Positions 40,427 through 52,600 of a DNA stretch of 64,000 nucleotides are shown here, piece by piece; within the stretch, counting starts at the first letter, position 1, and each line of letters opens with the position of its first letter. The stretch is from Acanthaster planci. Taxonomy: Eukaryota > Echinodermata > Asteroidea > Valvatida > Acanthasteridae. The notes under the pieces were generated by a model that was not told where the DNA came from, made no database searches, and saw only the letters and a list, made by a program, of their open reading frames with translations. A program made the position numbers and the translations under genes. The DNA is taken from positions 150,586-214,585 of the forward strand of contig NW_019091659.1 in the NCBI RefSeq assembly GCF_001949145.1. The letters run 5' to 3'.

Positions 40427-40432
40427 AATAAA
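40427..40432 (+). promoter_or_regulatory. candidate polyadenylation signal for the TSR gene
   Basis: AATAAA 1.8 kb after the TSR stop codon and only about 50 bases from the FGGY stop codon on the other strand. A nearer ATTAAA exists around 38893, so use is uncertain. Confidence 0.3.
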
Positions 40433-40482
40433 CCAGTTTCAAAGATACAAAATATAAAAAACAGGAGAAAATAAATTGACAT

Positions 40483-40629
40483 TTAGTGGGGCTGTTGCAT
40501 GATTTGCCTGTACTCCCTCTGGTGTTGGACCATCTTCAGAAAGACCCTGTGCTTGGCGTCGTGAAACTGCTTCACTTCACCATTGGGCTGGATGACATCA
40601 CCAGCCTTGCACATTGACCGCATTGCATC
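40483..40629 (-). CDS. FGGY: FGGY exon 13 (terminal, stop TAA)
   Basis: Acceptor TGCTACTTTCCCAG. Encodes [15 protein letters not shown] and [18 protein letters not shown], matching the vertebrate C-terminal VFLKLVEHQKEYLAIM. Confidence 0.94.
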   Translation of the reverse strand, partial: DAMRSMCKAGDVIQPNGEVKQFHDAKHRVFLKMVQHQREYRQIMQQPH

Positions 40630-43600
40630 CTGGGAAAGTAGCATGTGGGAAAAACAAAAAGCACACACACAGGCAATGGTATACAGAAGCGAGAAAGAGG
40701 CAGTTTGGACACTGGGAATAAGTGCGACGGCAAAATATTTGATTTAAACACTGGCAGGTAGTTAAAATGTCGTTTGCAGGAAGAGGGGAAATTGAACCTA
40801 TGTGGATCTGTGCTTTACGCCAACTAAAAATATGTTGTCTCTTTTTTTATGGAAAGAGCTGTTTTGTATTGTTTTTCCCCATAGTGGATTTCCAAGGCTC
40901 TTGTCAATATGAATATGAATAGACCAAGTGAGGGGGATGCCCCTTCTGGAATACTGTGGTTTTTTTTTAAGGAATTAAAAAAACCATTTTAGAAATGGTA
41001 TTACCATTTTAAAAATGTTAAGCAAGTGTAACATTACACTGAGCTTACCTGGACAGTTGGGTACAATCCTGAGGCACGAGCCCCGAGAATGGAAGCTCCA
41101 ACCAGAACTGACTCATTTTCCTTGGGCAGGACAAGAGGTAGACCTTCAAAGGGTACAGATAAGAAATGTTGAAGATCTTACAGTGAGGAATGCAGCTACA
41201 TGTAGTTGTAAGTGTATAAGGATTCTATGCTTTTAGTGGGTCGTGGCAAATACGTGGTAAAAACCACCCAATTTCTTAGTCCTAGCTGCAAACAATGCTG
41301 ATGGAAGGGTTGATGGGGTGATAGGGGGGCACAGGGGGCCATGGCCATTCCCCCCCCCAAATGATAAAAAGGCAAATTTTTTTTGGGGGGGGGGTGCTTT
41401 TCATTTCCCTTTCTTCCAAAAGCTTGTTAAAAAAAGCTGGCCAAAATGTAGCCTTACCCTTCAGAAACAAATTCCAGTTACCGGATCCCGGTATTAAAAG
41501 AAAAATTTGGAAAAGGCTGACCACGTTGAATGGGGTTTATTTGAAACCCTCAACACCCTAGCTTGACGTTCAGTGCCTGTGCGTATACTTTCAATGTGGA
41601 ATTCATTTATTTTATTTTAATCAGCTGAGCTAAAAAATGAAGTCTGAAAATAATTGAAGTCTATGCCAAAATTAACATTATTACATAATTACTCCGACTA
41701 AACAGCATTATTTAAATCTTACATACACGTTTTCTTTACTGGGGTCATGTTACACAAGTGCTACCCATCGAGTTTTATACAACAAATATTACAAATAATG
41801 AGATGTTTTGCTGTTAGACTAGCTACATGTACATGCATGCACATCAAAGTTATATAAGTTGCCACAGAAACAGATCAGCTGAGTAATACACCATCCATCT
41901 CAATTATCAAAAACTAGAGAAGGTTATAATATAGGTACCTATTACACTAGGCTAATGAGTAGCCGAGACATGTCAGCTTGGACAAGCTAATCTCAGTGGG
42001 CTGACAGCAATTTCTGTTTAATTCCCCGGAAAAGTGCGCTGGCTTACATGTAATTCATCATGTTTTGCGGGTTCACATCATACAGGCAGAGCTCTAATGA
42101 CAAACATAAAATACTTGATGGTTTATCACTTCAGGTCTGAGAAACCACAAAAAGACTACAGGAGGGAGGGGGGTAGGAGATTGAGGCTTAGTTAGAATCG
42201 TATAAGGAGTGGGAAGGGGGTAGATTAGACCCCTGAAAATCACGCAAGATGGAGGAATTTCCTTTCGGCTGCTGGTGCACCAAAGTGACCCTTTGTGATT
42301 CTGGCCATGCAAACTTACACTATTTGACAGTTAATCATCTGACAGTTCTTTGTACATGGGCGGTACCGGAGCAAAACAAACATGGCGCCTTATTACGTAG
42401 GGCTACACTGGCATTATCCACAGCGAGAAATGTTGAATTGAATGGCACATCCCCAACCATTAAATCAATGTAAATTCAGAATCAGCATCCATATAATACA
42501 AAACCTGATTACTACGTTGTATTTACACAGTCTGTCAATATGTGACGCTGTACCCCATGGCTCCAGCTTTACTGCTTGAATTTGTAATTGGCAGGATTCC
42601 AAGAAATCATTAATTACATCGGCTTTCAAAATGTCCAGTCTCAATAGTCTGTATGATTATAAATACAAAATTCCTTCCTAATCGATCTGAATTTGTAATT
42701 GGCAGGAGTCCAAGGAATTATTAATTATAACAGCTTTCAAAATGTCCGCAGTCTCAATAGTTTGTATAATTATAAACACAAAACTACTTCCTAATCGATC
42801 ATCCCATCACGTTTCAGTTCTGCCATCCTCTAAGAAACTGGATCTGATGATAAAGGCCCTCTGATATGTGTTTGCTTTCTAGTCCACTTGACAAATTCCA
42901 ATTGATAAATAAAAAAAAAATTGATAAAATGTGACGTGCCTAATACAGCTGTATGCACCATACAGTCATCAGACACAAATGGAACTATTGATCTGCCACG
43001 AAAAACACACTCCCAATTGCTGCAAATAATTATGATCAAGCCAGCTACATGTATTTTCGGAATGCCATTTAGTTTGGGTGAAGGCACGGGCATTTTTTAC
43101 TTATAGCATTCAAAGCTATCGTTGCCACTCTGTGAAGGGTCTGCCTACACTCCCTCATTCTCAGGCAAAAGATGATTCCATCTATCCACTTAGTGAAGTG
43201 GCACAAAACCGAGAAAACGATCAGCCATCCAGGTTTATCTTCTTCGACTCCGTAAGCAAGTCCAATCACAGGCACAGGAATCCAGCTGATCACGACGAAG
43301 GCCACAATGATCAAGACTGTTGTGAACGACTTGGTGCTCGTCCTCTCCTCGTTGGCTGGCAGGTTTTCCTCGGCAATGCGTCGCGCCTGGCGCCTGGCAA
43401 TGCTCAAGATGTGCAAGTACATGATCAGAATGCAAGTCACGCAGACCATGCACATGCCAAATAAGATGTAAACCATGAGATGCATCTGGACAAAATGAAG
43501 CACGGCAACCACAACTGAGGTCACCGAACTGGACACAACAGCAATCTGCGATCTGCGGATAGTCATCAGACGGGGATAGTGAAGGCACCTGACTATGGCG

Positions 43601-46600
43601 AGGTACCGATCAACAGTGAGAAGCAAAACTGACATGAGACACTGCGTGCTCAACAAGTAGTTACAAAAGTCAACCAAGTTGGCCAAAAATGTCCATTCTG
43701 GCCTAAACAAGAGAGCCACATAAGGGAGAACGGCAAACAGCCCAAAGCCAAAGTCAGAAATAATCAGAGCTCCCATAAAAATCTTGGTTGTAGGTTGGAT
43801 GTTCAATGCCCGATATATGACAACCAGATATAGTGGATTTAGAATCAGAATCAGTGTACTATCTATCAGAACAATCACTGCACCAAGTGTAACTTCCTGT
43901 TCTGAAAGTGCGTATGTAGACGCAGTACTGACTGCCAATTCAGCCGTTGAATTCTCAGCGATAACCATTTTGACAGAGTGAGCCACTGTCTTTTAAAATG
44001 GTGTGTCTTCAGTCTCAATCAAGATGGCATCTCTGCAGTTTTGATACTGAAACTGCATTGTATCAGAATCTAAACAATCAAGTGTTAGACTTTGTGGCTA
44101 CTACTTTCAGAGGCAAAAGTCTAGATCTTCTAACACGCAGTGCATATAAAGAGAGAAATACAACATTCACGTATGTACTGAGGCAGACTTCATTAGCGGG
44201 AGCCGCGCCAAGGCACATGGAACCTCTCCATAAAAACGTTTAATTATAAAGACTATAAGTCCATGCAGGCCTGTAACTTTTGATGAGGACAGGCAAATGC
44301 AGTTTCTATGGTGAGGTCGCCTGTGCTGATAAGACCAAAAAGATATCGCTTCCTGGCAATGATTTGAAGACAGATTAAATTGACAAATGACATCAATCTC
44401 TAATGCGAAATTACACAACACAGGCACACTGGAATCAGCCCTTAGCAAACCCATTACTGGTAGCACTGGTTTCAGTGTATTTTACTTGTTTTTCTGTCCA
44501 CAGAAAAATTCTTTAGATTTGAATACATTTTTAATATGTGTAGCCTGACATTAATGACTCTTATGCGCTGATAACAGTAGTCGACATCGTCAATCAAGTG
44601 CCTGCTGCCCACTGAAAAATGCACCATCAGCAAAATATCCAAACTAATTAGATGAGAGACAAAAATCTAACTAGCAAGGGTACAAACGACTGACAGTGAT
44701 TGACTCGATGTTGCATGCACTGAATAATAAAATGGTGCCCTGCAATCGCCAACAAGACTGCTTTGGGGTAGTCAATTGTTATTCTGAAAGACCATCCATT
44801 AGAAATGGCAGAGACAAAAAACTGGTTACCTGTGACATCAGCGTGTGTCTGGATGAACAGGGAATTCTTACTGAGCCCACCACACGCATATAATATTGAT
44901 ATGCAGTGACCCGCTGCATCCATGGACGATATGATGTGTCTTGTGCCATGCTGTAAAAGGAGGAAATCACAAACATTAAGCATAACCACAATTCTCATAA
45001 AGCACTCAAATGAAGCATCAATCAATTTTTGAACTAATAATGCATGGATTTTTTGGTCAGGCTTTCCATCATTTATATGTAGTGTTTTTTCAGTGCTTTG
45101 TTTTGCCTATCTTGAGTCTCCCAAGAACTGAAAGCAAGATGGCGCAGAATTCAACGACACTAACAAAAACATCTGGTGCAGTAGCAACAAAGCCTGAAAA
45201 ACAGTGAGGAACACATTCATTGTTTGAACATTGAGATTTTTAACAATGCCTGTCTCTTGGGAAAGAAGTATTCAGAATTTTCCATTATTGGCCAAAAAAT
45301 GCATATTCACTGAGAAATACTGGCACATGTCAAGCTTTTACTCAAACACTATACAGGCAGGGTATACCTCAAAAACTGTAGCCTACAGTGTACAAACAAA
45401 CAGAAACTGTGACCAACTGTGAATAATAATAATTATCAAGTGAACAATTGTGCGATGTTTAAAAAAGTTTTATCCTTCTTGACCTTTTCAACCTTTGGCT
45501 CGGTCCACTATCAGCCTCAGGCCCCTTGTTGGTTTTCAACATGCCATGCTTGCTTCAAATCACTCTACCAAATTTTGATTCCCTCAATAAAAGCCACCCG
45601 TATGACAGGATCTAGACCAACAAGAATGCAGTTCTGGTGCAAGTATCTATGATTTATATGTCTTAGTACAAAATGAGGGTAAAACACTTTTCACTGACAT
45701 GTCATCAGATTCATTTCTCTTACTAGAAATATCTGATTTCCACTGTCTTGAAAATGGTACATAAGTATACAATACAAAAAGGACCGTAAAGACCAATAAA
45801 GACCCCCCCAAAAAATTTAATAAAAAAGAATGGTTTCTGTGCATTTCGCTGAATAAGGTACATGTACACGTAGACTATAGAGGAAGAAAATTGCTTGTGG
45901 ATTCACGTCTGAGGAAAAGTTGTGCGTACAGTAAAATGTCCTCTGTTGAGTTTGTCCTTAGAAAATTATATAACAAATATAATAGTACAACTTACAGCAA
46001 TGGCCTGGACGGTGGCAAGATAAATTATAGCGAGATCTTCAACAGTTGCAGACAGCGTCAAGCCGCATATCTTCAAAGCAAAAAAAGGCATTTTTTTTCT
46101 CTTTTGTATATTTACAGTTATCATTGAAAGAGTTTTACATAAGGAAGTATCTATTTCCGGCAACTATTCCTTTTCTTTTTCAGGTCACGTTAGTCAATGC
46201 ATCCATTCTCCTTTAATCCTTTCTGTATATGTTCATGTAACTGAAGGAACTAGCGGATCAGCTGCAGAAAAACAACAGTCACAAAAATGGGGGGGGGGGA
46301 GATTGGAGAATTATCCACGAAATATTCACCAGAGGTTTTGGGGGCCTCACAGCAGTGTAAGGTTTATGGTATATATTTGTATTTGTCTAAATGCACCCCT
46401 TTTAAATACCAATTTCTTTTGCTGTATAAGCTTTAAACACAAAAAACATCTTACGGTAAACTCAGGATTTTCCAAATTTTAGAGGAGATTATTTGACAAA
46501 TTCTGAAATCCGGGAACTTTTGACCCCCAAAATCCTGAAATCAGGAGAAATCCTGAAATCAGGAAAAATCCTGACAAATCTCACCTCTGCCAAGAATGAG

Positions 46601-49600
46601 CACAGTCTTAAACACAGGGCAAGTTTGATACAGGACCACCAGTTAACTAGTGCTTAGTTCATGACATACCTGGTACATGTGCTGTAAAGTTCAAGTGCGA
46701 ACGACTCTAGTCAACCATTGTCAGGAAATTGGGCTGGAGGGGACAAAAGGTGGCCGCAGGAAGGGCAAAATAGCAAAACTAAACGTAAAATTGGTCATTT
46801 ACAAGTGACATACTGTTTTTCCGGCATTTTTCTTATAACAGGTCCTCTCTGCACTGTTATCAAAAACAGTTAATGGCAACGAACGGTGCGACCAACCTCG
46901 ATAAGTCCAACCGTCATCGACTACCATGCGTTCAATAAGAGTTAATCCAACTAAGGTTAACTATGGTCCTAGATCCAACTTGCCAATTGTAATTTAACAC
47001 ATCCAGTCCAAGTGTATGTACTGTTGAACTTTTGAACACAACTGTATAAGATGTAATTTGTTTTGGGGGGAAGGAGAAAGCCAAACAACTATTGTAAGTT
47101 AATGTCTCCCACAACAAATTAATCTTAAGAAAACTGATTCAGAAACTTAGACATTCCTACGTGATTGCTCTACTTTTACAGGAGACTATTAAGTTTACCA
47201 ACCATTCCTTTAAGACTTGAGTCTGCCAAAGGAGAACGGTTGCCATGAAAATCGGGCCAAATGTGAAAACCCCTTGTCAGTTCTGCCAGCGAGGTTAAAT
47301 TCTGCACCGTTGCCAATGTTTTTAACTCATCGTGTAAATAGTGGTAGACGGTAATTCCTCTGGAAGAGAATACATAATGGAGGGACTTCATGACAAAAGA
47401 ATATGTCTTGTGTTAAAAAATCAGGGTTAATAGCCAATGAAACCTGAAAATCATGAACAAAAGAATATCAAATGTTTGAAGGCTACATATATTAATACCT
47501 TCTTTTAGAAATTTTGATCCAAAATACCTGATTAACTAAATGATACGTAACATGTGCTGGTGCATCCACAAACTACAAGTGCTGGTCACTTTTCAGTATG
47601 AAATAAAAATATGACGGTGATGCTGCCCCATGAGTTTGCTCATTTTGATAAACCTGACCGTGATGAAATTTATCAAAGTAGTGGCCGATGAAAAGCTATG
47701 CCAAAAGTCCCATCAATTTGTCACAGTATTTCTTTGGATGAAGAAATTATGTGTAAGTTCGTACCATTTTTTGAAAGTAAAATTACACATTTCTGTAGAA
47801 AAATATCTCGAACAGGTTAATTTCTGAATTTGACATGCTTCCTGTTATCAGAAACTCACATGTATGAGCAAACTCACCCTCTGTCAGCTTCATCTTTAGC
47901 CATTCTGTAAGCTGGATGAGTCTCCACGATGTGATCAAGGAGTCTACCTGAAGCACTCTGACCACCTTCATTCAGCCAATAGCCCGGCACCATTGCACTG
48001 AAGTACGGTCCCCATACACCGGGCACAAAGGTGGGTTGACTGCTAATCTGTGGCAACAAAGCAAATGTGACGATCACTAATCAAGAAAAAGTCTGGTTCC
48101 TTTATGGCATTAGTCTCTTTCTGTCAATGCAAAAACCATGGACATTTCAAAATGAAAGATGGGATGTGGGTGGCCTAGCAGTTACAAATGTGTGCACTGA
48201 ACACATGTAATATAACTTCAAATAGACACACGACACGACGCACTTCGTGCTTCTTCTCTTTTCTGTTATTTTCTTATCAATTTTTCTTTCAAGAGGGTGA
48301 AATTATATGCCACAATACTGTATGGAGTGTGTGCAAAGGTTCAACAAGAAAGTTATGCTTCCTGTTTCCCTACGTACATGCGCATACCCTATTTCAAAGA
48401 CGTGAACCAAATTTGGGGGGGAATCTTAGGAAACTGTGAAATTGGAAATAAAGAAACAACGATGTCTTTCTTTTTAGTTTGAATGTGGTGCAGAAAGGTT
48501 CAAAGGACTTGGTGATGTCACTTTCTTAGCCTCAACTATACATGTTACTGTTATCATTTCTTTCAAACATTTGGGGAACAGTTTCGTAATCTTTAGGGCA
48601 CAATATCTTGGAAGATAATGTTTTATTTATAAAAGCAAAAGATCATGCTTTGGTAATGTGGTACCAGTTTGAAGTCCATGTACCAAGGCAAAAGATGTTT
48701 CTGTTCATTGCTGGAAATATCGATACAAACAGTACTATGAAAACAGAAAAAAAAAACCCTTGGTGATGAGTCCAGGCCAGCTGTAATGCCTGTGTATATG
48801 TAACCTAGGCACAGTTAAAGGAAAGACATTTGATTTTAATTTATACAAGTACATTTTGTACATTTATAAGTACATCGTGGAAAAACATTTGATTTTGCCA
48901 GAGTCAAAACACTTAAATCTGAGGAGAAACAGAGATTTAAAGGACAAGATAAAAAAACAATCACAATTTGAATTTACTTCCCAAAGCGTCACACTTCTAA
49001 TATCAAACTGGACGATGAGGATGTGAGGCTAGTCACAGGTAATGGTTTCAGTCTGAGATACTGATACAATTCTGTCTCAGTTACAGGAACGATCAGCCAT
49101 TGTATGTAAACATGGTTTGAGGGTGGAGAGTTAATGCTGACTTTGTGAGTTATTGGGAATTGACTAACACTGTGTTACGAAACGAGAAGTGATGTGGGTA
49201 TTAGTTTGTTGGCATACTATGTTACAAATAAGCAATATTTATGAGTCCATTAATAAGAATGATTTCACAGGGCGACAGATTAGATATTCTATTCCATGCA
49301 ATGAGGCCAAGTGGAATGGAAAATTCAATCTGCCACCAAATGAAATTATTCTTTCCACTATAAGAACATGAAATATTCACTGTTTGTATACACAATACCT
49401 GACTGACTGTGCCTTATGCACACGTGTAGTCCATCTGTATTATAATGGTATACATGTATACACATATGCAACTTAAGCAGACATGTAGGTCAACCTAAAG
49501 TGATAGATGACCCACCAATCAGATGATGGGAATTTTTTCAGAAGTTGTGTATAAACAAAAAGAAACCCTATTATACATGTACTCGCTCTACCATGCTTCA

Positions 49601-52600
49601 TCGCATGACATTGATTATCACTGAATAGTACAGGCTAACACTGATCATGGCACTCATAGAAATGTACTGTATGCTAACCAGCGATGGAGGTCTCGAGACC
49701 GGTCTCGAGACCACTTTTTGCTGGTCTCGGTCTTGGTCTCGGGAGCTGTGGTCTCAGTCCCGCTGCCCTATGGTCTCGATAATGTGGCTGGTCTCGAGTC
49801 GAGACCGGCAATATGTAGCATTTAATGATCGATTACTTTACGTTACTCTGTCGTGTTTGTGTTTTCTTTAGTACCGTAGATAAAAACGTGTTCATTTCGG
49901 TCACATTTATCAGTACAGTTGATAGGTCAAACATTTGCTAGCCCGCAGATCATGTTGTCAACCCTGTTAAAGAATCGTTATATATCGTGGTTCGTTTGTA
50001 ATTTTGTTTATTTCTCGGTTTATGTCTCGGTTCACTTTGAAGGGGTTGGTCTCGGTCTCGGAACTTCAGGTCTTGGTCTTGGACTATCCAGTCTCGAATA
50101 CAACAATGATGCCAACATCATTTTGTTCCAAGAGTTCACATACATTAACCCCCTTGTGACAATTCCTTGCAAACATAGTAACAATCATACCGGTACAGGT
50201 AGGTCATAGTTCACTATGCAAAGATATTTGCCCGTTGCGTGCCTGTTTATATACACGTGGTACATGCACAAAAAACAGCACAAACAGTGACTGATACGAA
50301 ACAAATTGTATAACGGTGACAGTTCAATACACTATCTGACTATTATGAACTTAGAAAATAAAAAAAAGAAATTTCATTGCTCACAGCTCACTGTCTGATG
50401 AGGTAGGTCTATAGAAAGGTTTTTGTGTCTACTGTACATACCGCCATATGGCATGATGACGTTCCACATATCAGAGCTAGTCGAGTTGTGATGGCATCAT
50501 CTTTGCCGGCTGGCATCGAACTGTGCAAAGAAACGTCAGCCCCAAGCACACCTTTACACGACAACAGGAGTTAAAAATAAAACAATTATTGGTGTGCTGC
50601 TACTGGTGGTTCAACAGACAACCAGATCTAGAAATAAACTTGTAGACAATTAAATTGTTCCTAGGAGTGGGATACTGATGGGTTAAATTACAGTATTTAT
50701 AATTGCTTACTGACTAACAAATGTATTGACAAACTGGCATCATTTCTCAATTAATTCTTCCCTTTAGTTAATGCAATGCCAAAGATCTTGGTTAGTTACA
50801 TTACGGTTACTGTTGTTACGGCTTGTTCAATCATCTTTGGCACAAGTTAAACATGGCACAGACTAATAATCAAACAACTCAGGCTTTTTAGGGTAGTACA
50901 GAATACCAACCTTTCTCTTTGACTTCATGTCAAAAAGTAACAATAACACGTGTGGTTTAGTATGCATTAGCAAGAAACCAAAATGGGGAACCAAATATCC
51001 ATGATTTTAACCACAAACTAGGATTTTCCCAACATAACAACCATGATGCAGCACCCAAATGGTTTTCTTCTTCTCTGTGATATAATCCTTCATTGGTGGT
51101 TGTGATGCATACAGTCGTTCTGAATTTTGAATTTTATCTAAGTCTTCATGAAATCGTTCACACTCACATTGTGCATGTACATCAAACTATCACATCAATT
51201 ATTAATTTCATTGTTGACTGATACCTTGCTGAATTGTCAGTGAGTTAACACAAAATCAATGCACACTGCATGGGGATTTTTTTTTAATTTAGGTTTCTAA
51301 GTTCAAATGTCAACCTTTCCTAAACTTTCCTTTTACTTTGTACTAAAAAGTGCTCATTCAACCGCTGTGAGAAATTCCCTAGGTCAACAACTTATGTCAA
51401 AAACTGTGAAATTTTCTGTTAAAGTCATGATTCAAAATGTTGAGGCTTAATTATCCGGCATGTCTTGATTTGCATATTCTTGTACCAATCAAGTTTTCAC
51501 TAAACTCTGTCAATGCACAGCTGAGATTGGGCTGAGGTAGAAATTCAGCTTCTTGGTCTGTACGAAAAATAACAATAACCTGGCTCTTTCCTAAGCAGTG
51601 CACATTTCAGCATCTTGTCCGTTTTAATGTCCCCTTACATTTCTTCCTCCAAAATTTGAGCCTGTACCGACTTACCCAGCCCCCCAGCATGGGCGTCAAT
51701 GATGGAGGCACCAACAGGTGTGCCAGGTGGAAGGCCCAGCTCTGAAGCTGCCTGATTGGTCAGTCCACAACCAACAGGTTCCCCTGGTGACAGAACTTTA
51801 CTGCCTATAGAAAAGCAAAAAGATCCCTTCAAAATGGGTAATTCCAGAAATTAGGGGTCCGAAAGTGTGGCATTTTTGTGTCCCTGTCTGACCTTTGTTA
51901 TTTGACATGCAAAATATCTGCAGAATTGATGTCAAACATTGTCAAACTATTACTTTTTGTTTGGCAGGTAATTTGCATTAATTCATCACTCTTGGAAATT
52001 AGAAAATGTGTTCTGAACTTACACAATTATTGTGTCAGATGTGACAGGGACACAGAAAAAATGGACCCCTAATTTCTGGAATGACCCAAATAAGAAATCA
52101 TTTGATGAAGCCAGAAAAAATCCCACAAAACTAAAGGTACATTTTACAAAGAAATAACTCTTGAATGCTACCCATGTGACAATGTCAGTGGGATTGGTTG
52201 TGTGAGAACATAACTGCTCTTTCTGCAGTGCAAATCAAGTACAAAGGTTGCACAAGGAAAGTTACACAATGAGCAAGTCTGCATGTATGATTGCGGAATA
52301 GACAGTATATACATGTACATGGTCATCATTTAAGGTGAAATAATGGAAGTCAAAGCCAAGATTTCACTATCAGGAGAACTTCAATGACTATCATGCTCAA
52401 CTTTCAAAGGCTGATATATTCTGACAGAAGTGAATGTACATGTAGGTGTGGGTTTGTGGCTTCGTTTCCAAAGTCATAGAAGTGATGTTCTTATTCCCAA
52501 TGAGAGAATTTCCGGAGTAGCTTCCTAGTTATTATGGTTGTGGTGAAATGGGACAACATATCACACTGGTAGGCCACTTTAATTCAGTGACTGTTTTGAG

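Larger units (their letters stand above)
38635..40482. other. convergent spacer between TSR gene and FGGY
   Basis: Contains the 3' UTRs of both genes. AATAAA at 40427-40432 on the plus strand and AATAAA complements at 40015-40020 and 40144-40149 for the minus strand are candidates. If those are used, the 3' ends overlap. A short MITE is at 39494-39636. Confidence 0.45.

Noticed and set aside
43235-43588. Other-frame open reading frames across the GPCR
   Set aside because: Shadows of the receptor gene; they lack domain features and overlap it completely.
43969-43986. Upstream extension of the GPCR frame
   Set aside because: The frame opens with GTG, not ATG; the first ATG is at 43968.
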